Shown here: positions 20,077 to 28,639 of the stretch, piece after piece
Layout of the letters: each line of letters begins with the position of its first letter
How positions within the stretch are numbered: position 1 is the first letter of the stretch
Origin: Thermohalobacter berrensis
GTDB lineage: Bacteria > Bacillota > Clostridia > Tissierellales > Thermohalobacteraceae
Direction: 5' to 3'
DNA: 64,000 nucleotides
NCBI RefSeq assembly: GCF_003609645.1
Contig: NZ_MCIB01000006.1
Span: 1-64,000 of the forward strand
Program-made: the position numbers and the translations under genes
Notes under the pieces: model-generated
Databases searched by the model: none
What the model was told of the DNA's origin: nothing
What the model saw: only the letters and a program-made list of their open reading frames with translations

Positions 20077-21488
20077 AAAAGAAAAACATGAGATCAAAAG
20101 TTCAAGCTTTCGGAGGATTTTTAACAGGAATGGTTATTCCAAATATGGGTGCATTTATTGCATGGGGATTTATAACAGCACTATTCATACCAACAGGATG
20201 GGTTCCTAATGAGTACTTTAGTAAGTTAGTCGGACCTATGATAAATTACTTACTTCCACTGTTACTTGCATATACAGGTGGTAAACTTGTAGCAGGACAA
20301 AGAGGTGGAGTAGCAGGAGCTATTGGTACATTTGGATTAATAGTAGGCGCAGAGATACCAATGTTTCTAGGGGCTATGATTATGGGGCCATTTAGTGCAT
20401 ATATAGTAAAGAAATTTGATGAAATGATTGAAGATAGAATACCAACTGGATTTGAAATGGTTATAAACAACTTTTCACTAGGTATAATTGGATTATTACT
20501 TTGTCTGTTCTCTTATTCATTAATAGGTCCAGTAATACTTCAAGCAAATAAAGCAGTAACTGTAGCTATAGAAGGATTAGTAAAAACAGGATTCTTACCA
20601 CTTTTATCAGTTATTAACGAACCAGCAAAGGTATTATTCTTAAATAACGTAATTGACCAAGGTATTTATTATCCATTAGGAATGCAAAATACTTTAGAAG
20701 CTGGGAAATCGATTTACTTCATGGTTGCTTCTAACCCAGGACCAGGTTTAGGTTTATTACTTGCATATTCTTTATTTGGAAAAGGAACATCTAAGAAAAC
20801 TGCTCCAGGAGCAATAATAATACACTTTTTAGGTGGTATACATGAAATGTACTTCCCTTATGTATTAATGAAGCCAATACTAATAATAAGTATGATACTT
20901 GGTGGAGCTTCTGGTATATTAACATTTAGTCTATTCAATGTAGGTTTAGTTGCAGGACCAAGCCCAGGATCAATATTTGCATATTTAGCATTAACACCAA
21001 AAGGAAACTTCATAGGAGTTATAGCTGGGGTATTAGTAGCTACAGCAGTGAGTTTCTCAATAACATCATTAATATTAAAATCATCTAAACAAACAGAAGA
21101 AGAGTTTGAAGAATCAGTTAAAAAGTCAAAAGAAATGAAGCAAGAAGGAAAAAAATTATTAAACCCAGCGTTAGTACAAAAAGAAGTTAGTAATTCTCCA
21201 ATAAATTTTGTAGCATTTGCTTGTGATGCAGGGCTTGGAAGTAGTGCAATGGGGGCTAGTGCATTTAGAAAAAGAGTAGAAAAAGAAGGTCTTTCAATAA
21301 CAGTTAAAAACTTTGCTATTGAAAAAGTACCACAAGAAGTCGATGTAATAGTAACTCATAAAAGCTTGTTAGATAGAGCAAAACTTGCTTGGCCAAACAA
21401 GAGAATAGTTACTATAGAAAACTTTATGAAAGATAGCAATATAGAACAATTATTAGAAGAATTATTAGCACAAAAGCAAAATGCTTAA
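20073..21488 (+). CDS. mtlA: PTS EIICB, mannitol family (MtlA-like)
   Basis: A 471-aa membrane permease of the mannitol PTS family. The IIC domain (about 1-345) has multiple hydrophobic segments, with MVIPNMGAFIAWGFITALF, GAEIPMFLGAM and the GGIHEMYFPYVLMKP loop conserved. The IIB domain (about 375-471) has the phosphorylated Cys in FACDAGLGSSAMGA. There is no fused IIA; the separate IIA gene lies upstream. The start appears to be TTG 20073, overlapping the previous stop, with GGGGG at 20060-20064. Family assignment is strong, but without mtlD in the locus the true substrate may not be mannitol. Confidence 0.92.
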   Translation: MKKKNMRSKVQAFGGFLTGMVIPNMGAFIAWGFITALFIPTGWVPNEYFSKLVGPMINYLLPLLLAYTGGKLVAGQRGGVAGAIGTFGLIVGAEIPMFLGAMIMGPFSAYIVKKFDEMIEDRIPTGFEMVINNFSLGIIGLLLCLFSYSLIGPVILQANKAVTVAIEGLVKTGFLPLLSVINEPAKVLFLNNVIDQGIYYPLGMQNTLEAGKSIYFMVASNPGPGLGLLLAYSLFGKGTSKKTAPGAIIIHFLGGIHEMYFPYVLMKPILIISMILGGASGILTFSLFNVGLVAGPSPGSIFAYLALTPKGNFIGVIAGVLVATAVSFSITSLILKSSKQTEEEFEESVKKSKEMKQEGKKLLNPALVQKEVSNSPINFVAFACDAGLGSSAMGASAFRKRVEKEGLSITVKNFAIEKVPQEVDVIVTHKSLLDRAKLAWPNKRIVTIENFMKDSNIEQLLEELLAQKQNA

Positions 21489-21505
21489 AAGGGAGATGTT
21501 GACTA

Positions 21506-22762
21506 ATGAAAACTAGGGCAGCAGTTTTAGCAGGTAAAAACAATATATATATAAGAGAGTTTGAATTACCAGAAATAAATGAAGATGAACTACTTGTAAA
21601 GATAGTATCAAATAGTATTTGTTTATCAACATATAAAGCCTTAATTAGGGGAGAAGAACATAAAAGAGTTCCAGAAAATGTTTCAAAACATCCTGCAATT
21701 ACAGGACATGAATTTGCTGGAATTATAGAAAAAGTAGGAAGTAATTTAAAAGACAAATTTAAAGAAGGTCAAAGATTTGTACTTCAACCAGCTATGGGAC
21801 TTGAATCAGGTTATTCAGCAGGATATAGCTACGAGTATTTTGGCGGAAATGCAACATATTGTATTATTCCCAAAATAGCAATTGACTTAGGTTGTGTACT
21901 TCCTCTTAATGGAACATACTTTGCAAATGCATCATTGTCAGAACCTATGTCCTGTATAATAGGAGCATTCCACGCAAGTTATCATACAAAGCCATATGTT
22001 TATAAACACGATATGGGAATAAAAGAAGGTGGAAAATTAGCACTTTTAGGTTGTGCTGGTCCTATGGGATTAGGTGCTATAGAATATGCTATTAATGGAC
22101 CTGTAAAACCAAAATTAGTTGTAGTTGTAGATATAGATGAAGAAAGACTAAATAGAGCAGCTAGCTTAATAACAGTTGAAGGAGCAAAGGAAAAAGGGGT
22201 TGAATTAATATATTTAAATAATAAGGATATAGATGCAGTAAGTGAGTTAAGAAAATTATCAGGTGGGAAGGGATATGACGATGTATTTGTATTTGCACCT
22301 GTTAAGCAATTAATAGAAGTCGCTGATGATATATTAGGTAATGATGGTTGCTTAAACTTCTTTGCTGGCCCAACAGATAATAACTTTAAGGTGCCATTTA
22401 ACTTCTACAATGTTCACTATGAGGGAACTCATATAGTTGGAACATCAGGTGGATCTACTGGAGATATGTTAGAGTCTATAGAATTATCTGAAGAGGGATT
22501 AATAAATCCATCATTTATGGTAACACATATAGGGGGATTAAATGCAGTTCCAGAAACTATAAGAAACTTACCTAATATTCCAGGTGGAAAAAAACTAATT
22601 TATCCTCATATAGAAATGGAATTAACAGCTATTAAGGATTTTGAAAAATTAGGTGAAAATGACGAGTTATTTAGGGAGTTAGCAAAAATATGTAAGAAAA
22701 ACAACAATGTTTGGTGCGAAGAAGCAGAAAAGTTTTTATTAGAATTCTTTGAAAATAAATAA
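21506..22762 (+). CDS. Zinc-type dehydrogenase, L-sorbose-1-phosphate reductase-like
   Basis: A 418-aa medium-chain zinc-type dehydrogenase. MKTRAAVLAG, ITGHEFAGII, LSEPMSCIIGAFHASYH, LLGCAGPMGLGAIEYA (nucleotide-binding loop), YDDVFVFAP and IPGGKKLIYPH match SorE-type sorbose-1-phosphate reductases, which interconvert L-sorbose 1-phosphate and D-glucitol 6-phosphate. In this locus it would reduce or oxidise the sugar phosphate made by the PTS. It lies 17 nt after the EIICB gene and ends before a strong terminator. The SorE-like family call comes from memory of the motif order; exact substrate is inference. Confidence 0.83.
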   Translation: MKTRAAVLAGKNNIYIREFELPEINEDELLVKIVSNSICLSTYKALIRGEEHKRVPENVSKHPAITGHEFAGIIEKVGSNLKDKFKEGQRFVLQPAMGLESGYSAGYSYEYFGGNATYCIIPKIAIDLGCVLPLNGTYFANASLSEPMSCIIGAFHASYHTKPYVYKHDMGIKEGGKLALLGCAGPMGLGAIEYAINGPVKPKLVVVVDIDEERLNRAASLITVEGAKEKGVELIYLNNKDIDAVSELRKLSGGKGYDDVFVFAPVKQLIEVADDILGNDGCLNFFAGPTDNNFKVPFNFYNVHYEGTHIVGTSGGSTGDMLESIELSEEGLINPSFMVTHIGGLNAVPETIRNLPNIPGGKKLIYPHIEMELTAIKDFEKLGENDELFRELAKICKKNNNVWCEEAEKFLLEFFENK

Positions 22763-22835
22763 TAATGGGATGTCTAAAAATAGAAAATAGATTCTAGGGC
22801 TGAGAAACCCTTTTAGCTCTTTGTCAATAATTGGC

Positions 22836-22869
22836 GGTGGGTATTCTAATAGAATACCTGCCTTTTTTT
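22836..22869 (+). terminator. Terminator closing the PTS locus
   Basis: GGTGGGTATTCT (22836-22847) and AGAATACCTGCC (22851-22862) form a stem with two wobble pairs, followed by TTTTTTTA. Confidence 0.88.
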
Positions 22870-22872
22870 ATT

Positions 22873-22914
22873 AGGACACAAAGGGACGGTTCTAGGACAC
22901 AAAGGGACGGTTCT
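22873..22914. repeat. Tandem copy of dispersed repeat R1
   Basis: The 21-bp unit AGGACACAAAGGGACGGTTCT occurs twice, back to back (22873-22893, 22894-22914). A related, inverted copy lies at 24961-24983. The unit resembles short GGACACAAAGGGAC repeats I know from other Clostridia genomes. Confidence 0.85.
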
Positions 22915-23029
22915 AGTGTGTTACTTTAAGTTGTTATCACCTTTAACCATCACAAGGGTAATAAGGAGACTTTTTGATTATCACAAATTAAAAGGAATGT
23001 AATTATTATATGTAGAGGAGTTAATTAAA

Positions 23030-23230
23030 ATGAAAAAGAGTGAAAAAATAAAGAAGTTGTTGATACTATAGATAATCAAAATAGTAACGTAAATTTTTAT
23101 TATATAGCTAATAGATTTCCTTATGGTATAATCATAGAAAGAAGCTATTGAATAAGTAGTAGTGGAAGAAGCTATTCTAAACGATGATGAATATACCATT
23201 TTAATAAAAAAGGATGATAAAATAAAATGA
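23030..23230 (+). pseudogene. Decayed small gene ahead of the SWIM gene
   Basis: ATG 23030 follows GAGGAG. The frame stops early, but one missing A in an A6 run (23043-23048) would let it read KEVVDTIDNQNSNVNFYYI and on to FPYGIIIERSY. A second break near 23145 is followed by EEAILNDDEYTILIKKDD, which ends in an ATGA overlap with the next gene. The two breaks flank a repeated AAGAAGCTATT. I do not recognise the family. Confidence 0.5.
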
Positions 23231-24911
23231 ATATAAATAATTTTGAGAAATACGTTAATGAAATAATTTTAGATAGGGGATATAATTACTATACTTATGG
23301 AAATGTACTAGAAAAGTATGAGAAGGAAAATAATGAATATATTTTTATAGTTGCAGGAAGTCAAATTTATGAAGTAATAGTTCAGTTGGATGAAAATGGT
23401 GAAATTCTTTCTTCATATTGTAATTGTCCGTATGATTTTGGACCTATATGTAAGCATCAAGTAGCAGCTTATTTTGAAATACGCAACCATTTAAAAAGCC
23501 AACCAAACAATGAAAAAGTAAAAGATGAGGTAATGAAACAGCCAGAAATAGAAGATGTACTAAATAGTCTTTCTAAAGAAGAGTTAATAAATATTATTTT
23601 AGATATAGTTAAAAGGGATGAAACTATAAAAGATAATATTGTTTTTAGATATTCAGATAATTCTAAATTAAACCTGCCTGGTCAATGTAAAAAAATAATT
23701 AATTCAATTGTTAGAAAATATACAAGGAATGAAGGTTTTATACTATATAGAGAAGCTTATGGATTTGCAAGTGAAATGAAAGATTTACTAGAACAGATTG
23801 GAGAAATATACCAAGCTAATGATAATCCTGTATCAATATTAGATGCTACTCTTATAGTGTTGGAAGAGTCTATAAAAGCCCTTGGTTATGCAGATGATTC
23901 AGATGGATATATAGGTAGCCTAATATCAGAGATATTTGAGTATATACAAGAAATTGCATATGATTCAAAAAAATTAGATACAAATTTAAGAAGAAAAATG
24001 TTTAAAAAGATATTAAACCAAGCTGATAAAGAAATTTTTCATGATTGGGATGATTACTATATTGATATAATTAATATATGTTCAGAGTTTGCAGATATTG
24101 AAGAGTTAAGAAATGATTTAAGAAGAAAAATAGAATATTTTGTTAATGAAAATATTAATGATAGATATTCCGAATATAGTATAGAAAGAATGCTTTTAAT
24201 ATTGTATAACATAATAAGGGAATATGGACCTAAAGAAGAAGCAGAGAAATTTATAAAGAAAAACATGAAATTTACATCATTTAGAGAGTTAGTTATAAAT
24301 AAGTTTATGAAAGAAAAGGACTATTCAAAAGTTATAGAATTGGCGTTAGAAGGAGAAAGAAAGGATAAAAAATATAAAGGGTTAGTGGTAAAGTGGAAAA
24401 AATAAGATATAAGGCTTATAAAGAACTTTCACTTAAAAAAGAACAAGAAAAGCTAGCAAAAGAACTATTATTTAGTGATAGTTTTGAGTATTATAGAGAA
24501 TTAAAAGAATTACACAAAGAGGATTGGGAAATTTTTTATACTAAACTAAAAGAAGAATTAAAAAGCCATAACAGTTGGTATTTTAGGGATAAATATCTAA
24601 AGGTTATAACTTTTGAAAGGGACTTACCTGAATTAATGGAATTTGTACGGGAAAATCCCAGATCTATAGAAGAATATGCAAATATGTTAGTTGATAAGTA
24701 TAAAAATGAGGTTATAGATATCTATAAAAAAAGTATAATGTTAGAAGCAAGCTCATCTTCAAAGAGAAGCCATTATAGACAAGTATGTAGAATGCTTGAA
24801 AAATTTAAAAAGATAGCAGGAAAGAAAAAGCAAGGAGAAATGATAAATGAATTAAGTATTAAATATAAAAGAAGACCAGCATTTTTAGATGAGTTAGAAA
24901 AAATTAAATAA
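23227..24911 (+). pseudogene. SWIM zinc-finger protein, frameshifted near residue 390
   Basis: The N-terminal part (23227-24405) carries a SWIM zinc finger, CNCPYDFGPICKHQVA (CxC...CxH, residues about 68-83), a domain thought to bind DNA or protein and often found with SNF2 helicases. The remainder is helical and charged. The frame stops right after an A6 run (24397-24402); the other frame continues with IRYKAYKELSLKKEQEKLA to 24911, and one extra A would give a single protein of about 561 aa. No SNF2 helicase gene is next to it. The upstream remnant overlaps its start codon. Confidence 0.8.
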
Positions 24912-24960
24912 TTGAAAAAAGTAAATTTTTAACATGCAGAGGGATAGTGAAAAGAATATA

Positions 24961-24983
24961 AGGGGACTGTCCCTTTGTGTTCT
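24961..24983. repeat. Dispersed repeat R1, inverted copy
   Basis: AGGGGACTGTCCCTTTGTGTTCT is the reverse complement of an R1 unit (ACACAAAGGGAC core) with an internal GGGAC-T-GTCCC palindrome. The rest of the 320-nt gap (24912-25231) shows no gene. Confidence 0.7.
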
Positions 24984-25231
24984 TTTATGGGGGAATTTCA
25001 TTAAAAAAATCTATTAAGCACAAAAAAATAAGGGAAGAGGGTAAAAGGATCAGGCTTCACAAATTCACATAACATGAAAGGTAGTAGAAATCTTGGTTAT
25101 AAATTTTATATGATAGTCTATGCGATATTTTTTAATCTAAAATATAATAACCATGCATGTTGAGTACATGGCCCTTATAAAGAATGCTACAGTTTAAAAT
25201 AATATTAATTAAATAGGGAGGTAGATACTTA

Positions 25232-25594
25232 ATGAAATTTTGTTGGGGCACAATAAAAGTTAATGACATGGAGGAGTCTCTAAAATTTTATAAGGAAATA
25301 GTTGGTTTAAAGGAAAATAGAAGGTTTAATGCTGGACCAGGAGTAGAAATTGCTTTTTTAGGAGAAGGTGAGACTCAAGTTGAATTAATATGTGATGAAA
25401 AAAATAAACAAGTTAATATTGGACCAGATATTTCTTTAGGCTTTAAAGTAAACTCAGTTGATGAAATGATGACATTTGTGAAAGAAAAAGGTATAGATAT
25501 TCACAGCGGCCCATTTCAGCCTAACCCACACATAAAGTTTTTTTATGTATTAGACCCAAATGGATTAAAAATTCAATTTGTAGAATTTATTTAA
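25232..25594 (+). CDS. VOC family protein (glyoxalase/bleomycin-resistance fold)
   Basis: A 120-aa single-unit vicinal-oxygen-chelate protein. It starts MKFCWGTIKVNDMEESLKFY, with the conserved SLKFYKEIVGL helix, and ends in FYVLDPNGLKIQFVE. The usual metal ligands can be placed at Glu/His positions, but the reaction cannot be predicted. GGGAGGT precedes the ATG. It is alone, between repeat-rich sequence and a membrane-protein gene. Confidence 0.88.
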   Translation: MKFCWGTIKVNDMEESLKFYKEIVGLKENRRFNAGPGVEIAFLGEGETQVELICDEKNKQVNIGPDISLGFKVNSVDEMMTFVKEKGIDIHSGPFQPNPHIKFFYVLDPNGLKIQFVEFI

Positions 25595-25732
25595 CATGAC
25601 AAGGGACATATTTATTGTAAGTAATTCAATTTTTAGGCCTGAACCTACAATGATGCTTTTAGATATATTGCTAGTTTTTCAGAACAATGGAAAAGGAAAA
25701 TAATTTTTTGGAGGTGAAACAATATATTTGTT

Positions 25733-26047
25733 TTGCGAATAATTTTGATTTTAATAGGTTTGACATTTATGGGTTTTGGATATGCAATCTATTTTAAAGG
25801 AAAATATAATTTAATTAATAGTTTTAAAAATGATAAGAAAAGTGGAAAATTAGATGATTCCTTTGCTAAAAGAGTTGGTATAATCGAGTTTATAGGCGGT
25901 ATAACTTGTGTTGCTATAGGAATAATTAATATGTTCTTGGAGGATAGTTTTACATTGATATCGTTTGTTTTTTCCATAGTAATTATTATTACAGCATTAA
26001 TCTTTAATCAAGTAAAATCTACTAAGAAAAATAATAGAGCATCATAA
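25733..26047 (+). CDS. DUF3784-like small membrane protein, start codon uncertain
   Basis: A protein of about 104 aa with three hydrophobic segments (residues about 1-20, 48-67 and 72-92) and the GKYNLINSF segment typical of DUF3784 membrane proteins. The only standard start in frame is TTG 25733, which is 16 nt from GGAGGTG (25710-25716). An ATA codon at 25724 sits 7 nt after that ribosome binding site and would add FVL. The start may therefore be ATA, derived from ATG. Function is unknown. Confidence 0.6.
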   Translation: MRIILILIGLTFMGFGYAIYFKGKYNLINSFKNDKKSGKLDDSFAKRVGIIEFIGGITCVAIGIINMFLEDSFTLISFVFSIVIIITALIFNQVKSTKKNNRAS

Positions 26048-26152
26048 CTGAAAATATTTCATAATTTCAAATCATGAATTGTAGACAAAAATCAACTTTT
26101 TATGAATTTGTGAAGCCATCCCCTATGCTTTCAAGAAAAGTTATTACATAAT

Positions 26153-26371
26153 ATGAAATTAGTCGATAATAGTTTGAAATCTGCTTTAGATAATATTAAT
26201 AAAAACAAGCAGATAGGATGGTTTGGTGAGAAACAGTTGTTACCATATCATCTTTCAGCAATGATAGCACATGAAACTATGCATATTGGGCAAATTATTG
26301 CTTTCTGTTATACATTAGATATTGATATACCTGACTATGTAAAGGAAAGTTGGGCATTATCAGGTAAATAA
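26153..26371 (+). pseudogene. 3' remnant of a DinB-family gene
   Basis: The 72-aa frame begins MKLVDNSLKSALDNI without a ribosome binding site and includes LPYHLSAMIAHETMHIGQI, which looks like the C-terminal half of a DinB-superfamily (four-helix, metal-binding His) protein; full members are about 150 aa. The upstream 100 nt shows no matching N-terminal part. It is probably a truncated gene. Confidence 0.5.
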
Positions 26372-26418
26372 TCAGTAAAAAACAAGATAATTATTGTAAA
26401 GTACCTTGTTTTTTAGGG

Positions 26419-26479
26419 AACAATGGGATGTTTTGTTTGTCACTTAACTTTTGTGACAAACGAAACGTCCCATTGTCAT
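26419..26479. repeat. Dispersed repeat R2 as a large imperfect palindrome
   Basis: AACAATGGGATGTTTTGTTT... (from 26419) is nearly the reverse complement of GTGACAAACGAAACGTCCCA... (from 26453), making a stem of about 24 bp with a short loop. The right arm recurs at 38737-38763. It lies between two convergent genes and may act as a bidirectional terminator. Confidence 0.75.
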
Positions 26480-26483
26480 ATTT

Positions 26484-27032
26484 TTAGTAGCTATAATTCC
26501 TTTCATCAGCTTCTGCATCTTCTTTGGTTTTATGAATAGTACCACGTGGATGCTCAGGTGGTGCATATATAGCGTATAATTTAAGTGGTTTACTACCTGT
26601 ATTGATTAAATTGTGCCATTTACCAGCAGGTATCATGATCGCATAGTCATCATAAACCCTTGCTTCAAAATCTAAATTATCTTTACTATCTCCCATTCTT
26701 ACGATTCCTTGACCTTCCTCAATACGTATGAATTGATCAACTGTAGGATGAATTTCTAAACCTATATCTCCTCCTACTTTGATACTCATTAAGGTAACTT
26801 GCAAATTCTCTCCTGTCCATAAAGCAGTACGATAATTAGTATTCTGCTTAGTAGCTTCATCAATATTAACTACAAATGGTTCTGGACCATAATCTTTTAA
26901 TTCAATTGGTTGTTTCCAAAAGTCTGAATTATACATTGGTGTATTAAACCAATAAGGATATGGACATCTTCTATAATATAAGTTATACATTGGTGTGTAA
27001 GGACATGGATACGGTCTATAAAAATTATACAT
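26484..27032 (-). CDS. Cupin protein with Tyr/Pro-rich N-terminal extension
   Basis: About 182 aa. Residues 1-35 are rich in Tyr, Pro and Cys (MYNFYRPYPCPYTPMYN), like spore-coat proteins. A cupin barrel follows: LEIHPTVDQFIRIEEGQG holds the first motif with His/Glu ligands and PAGKWHNLINTG the second. Related stand-alone cupins occur in spore formers. AAAGGA is well placed (9 nt) for the third ATG, 27032, rather than for 27050. A coat location is inference from composition. Confidence 0.8.
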   Translation of the reverse strand: MYNFYRPYPCPYTPMYNLYYRRCPYPYWFNTPMYNSDFWKQPIELKDYGPEPFVVNIDEATKQNTNYRTALWTGENLQVTLMSIKVGGDIGLEIHPTVDQFIRIEEGQGIVRMGDSKDNLDFEARVYDDYAIMIPAGKWHNLINTGSKPLKLYAIYAPPEHPRGTIHKTKEDAEADERNYSY

Positions 27033-27262
27033 ATTGCTCATTCCTTTCATAGGTTTTATAACATAATATGCTCTATGTTTAGAGAAGGTGATTTAATTCA
27101 TAATTGTTTAGACCTAACCCTGTTGATTATATTCTGGTTTAATTAGATAAATATTATTTGATAATTTAGAAATTAAATTTTCTTGATATTTCTATACTCA
27201 ATATGTTAAAATAAAAAGCGATATTCATTTTCAAAAAATATAAATTAAAAGGAGGCATTTAC

Positions 27263-27781
27263 ATGAGAGTAAAAGCACTAGCATTAGTATTAGTATTAGT
27301 TGTTGCTTTAATGGCTGGTTGTACATCAAATGAGGAGACATCATCAACAAATGAACCAGCAGACACAGTTTCAGCAGCTTCAGTAGTAACAGATGAGGCT
27401 TCATTATTAAAGGCAATGAGTAAAGATGGAACATGGATCATTATATTCGAAGATGATTTTACAACTGATAAAGAGCTTGTATTAGAAGGTGAATTCACAA
27501 ACAAAGATAAACCAGCACGTAAAATAGCTCTTTATACTCAAGATGAAAACAGAAATATAACTGCTTCTTATACTTTAACTGCTCCAAAGTTAACTATAAA
27601 GAGTGAAAATACTACAATTAAAGGTGGTACTTTTGTAGGAGACGTTTATGTTGAAGCTAATGGATTTACATTAACAGAAGCAACAATAGAAGGTAATGTA
27701 TATTTTGCTAATGAAGAAGTTAAATCCACATTTAAACTTGGAGAAAATGCTACTGTAACTGGAGCTACTGAAGTAAAATAA
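27263..27781 (+). CDS. Lipoprotein of unknown function
   Basis: A 172-aa lipoprotein with a lipobox LMAGC (Cys20) after a hydrophobic signal (ALVLVLVVALMAG), then a Ser/Thr-rich linker. The mature part has short repeating beta-like segments (LTIKSENTTIKGGTFVGDVYV, NVYFANEEV) that suggest a small right-handed beta-helix, but no catalytic motif is seen. AAAGGAGG precedes the ATG and a long terminator follows. It is monocistronic. Confidence 0.78.
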   Translation: MRVKALALVLVLVVALMAGCTSNEETSSTNEPADTVSAASVVTDEASLLKAMSKDGTWIIIFEDDFTTDKELVLEGEFTNKDKPARKIALYTQDENRNITASYTLTAPKLTIKSENTTIKGGTFVGDVYVEANGFTLTEATIEGNVYFANEEVKSTFKLGENATVTGATEVK

Positions 27782-27813
27782 TTGAAATTTCTATAATTTT
27801 AGAATAGATATGT

Positions 27814-27860
27814 AAAAAAGCAGTTAATCAGTTGTTTAACAACTGATTAACTGCTTTTTT
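27814..27860 (+). terminator. Long terminator after the lipoprotein gene
   Basis: A 23-bp inverted repeat (27814-27836 with 27838-27860), centred on TTTAA, ends in a T-run. Confidence 0.9.
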
Positions 27861-27935
27861 TATGTGACAGGAGGACGTTTCCTTTAAAAGAAGTCAATTA
27901 CAGACCTTACCCCATTATTTTATAGGGGTAATCTA

Positions 27936-28433
27936 TTAAGTTTTAGGACACATAACAATAATTTTGTATGGTGTAGTTTGGGCAGGAATACTCCTAGTAG
28001 TTGGACCATATACAACGATTAGATTACGGTTTGCAGGATTTCCAGTAAACACCTGATCATTTTCCAGTATTATCTGAGTGAATGGACTAATGTTTAACTT
28101 CAATGTACCATCACTACTTACCAACTGTTCATTAAAATAGTCTACTTTAACATTATGACCTGGTATAAGTTTTGATATAACAATTGCTCGAAATTGAGGT
28201 GGGAAAATTAAAGGGACAGGGGCATTTATATCATAAAATCCAATTACTGCATCACCTACTGCCATTGTTACATGGTCTACAAAGTAAGTAGTCGGGGTAA
28301 TTTCAAAGTTTACAATACTACCATCTCTTTTCTGAACAGTCATTAGTTTATAACATCCTATTGATTCTCCAGTTCTTACCCTAAAATCATCAATTCTAGT
28401 AATAATTCCGTAGAATGAACCGAAAGTTGTCAT
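27936..28433 (-). CDS. Conserved protein of unknown function
   Basis: About 165 aa starting MTTFGSFYGIITRID, with no signal peptide or transmembrane segment. It is beta-rich; VNFEITPTTYFVDH and MAVGDAVIGFYD suggest an OB-like or beta-barrel fold. GGAGG sits 7 nt before ATG 28433, better than the upstream ATGs at 28439 and 28481. It is divergent from the next gene. I do not recognise the family; similar proteins I associate with spore-forming Clostridia. Confidence 0.65.
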   Translation of the reverse strand: MTTFGSFYGIITRIDDFRVRTGESIGCYKLMTVQKRDGSIVNFEITPTTYFVDHVTMAVGDAVIGFYDINAPVPLIFPPQFRAIVISKLIPGHNVKVDYFNEQLVSSDGTLKLNISPFTQIILENDQVFTGNPANRNLIVVYGPTTRSIPAQTTPYKIIVMCPKT

Positions 28434-28639
28434 TTCCATTCCTCCACATTCACCTAAACTTTTTCTATATAGATTATTCATACTTTGGGCGTTATGTTAC
28501 TTAGATATATTCCATATTGTATATTGTATATTTCAAATAGGTCCAGGATTTAGTCTAGACCCTAAAATATCTATGGGATACACATGTTAAAAGCCCCTGC
28601 ATATACTAATTCTAGAATGGAGATAAAAGGGGTTATAGT

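Noticed and set aside
22797-22830. TPP riboswitch-like string (GGGCTGAGAAACCCTTTT)
   Set aside because: The CTGAGA...ACCCTT core is present, but the second conserved half (GAACCTGATCTGG) is absent and the element sits downstream of a gene.
22873-22914. Possible CRISPR array
   Set aside because: The two 21-bp units are directly adjacent with no spacer, and no cas genes are present.
27231-27504. Two minus-strand frames over the lipoprotein gene
   Set aside because: Antisense to a lipoprotein with a clear lipobox and ribosome binding site; low-complexity Leu/Ser strings are shadows.
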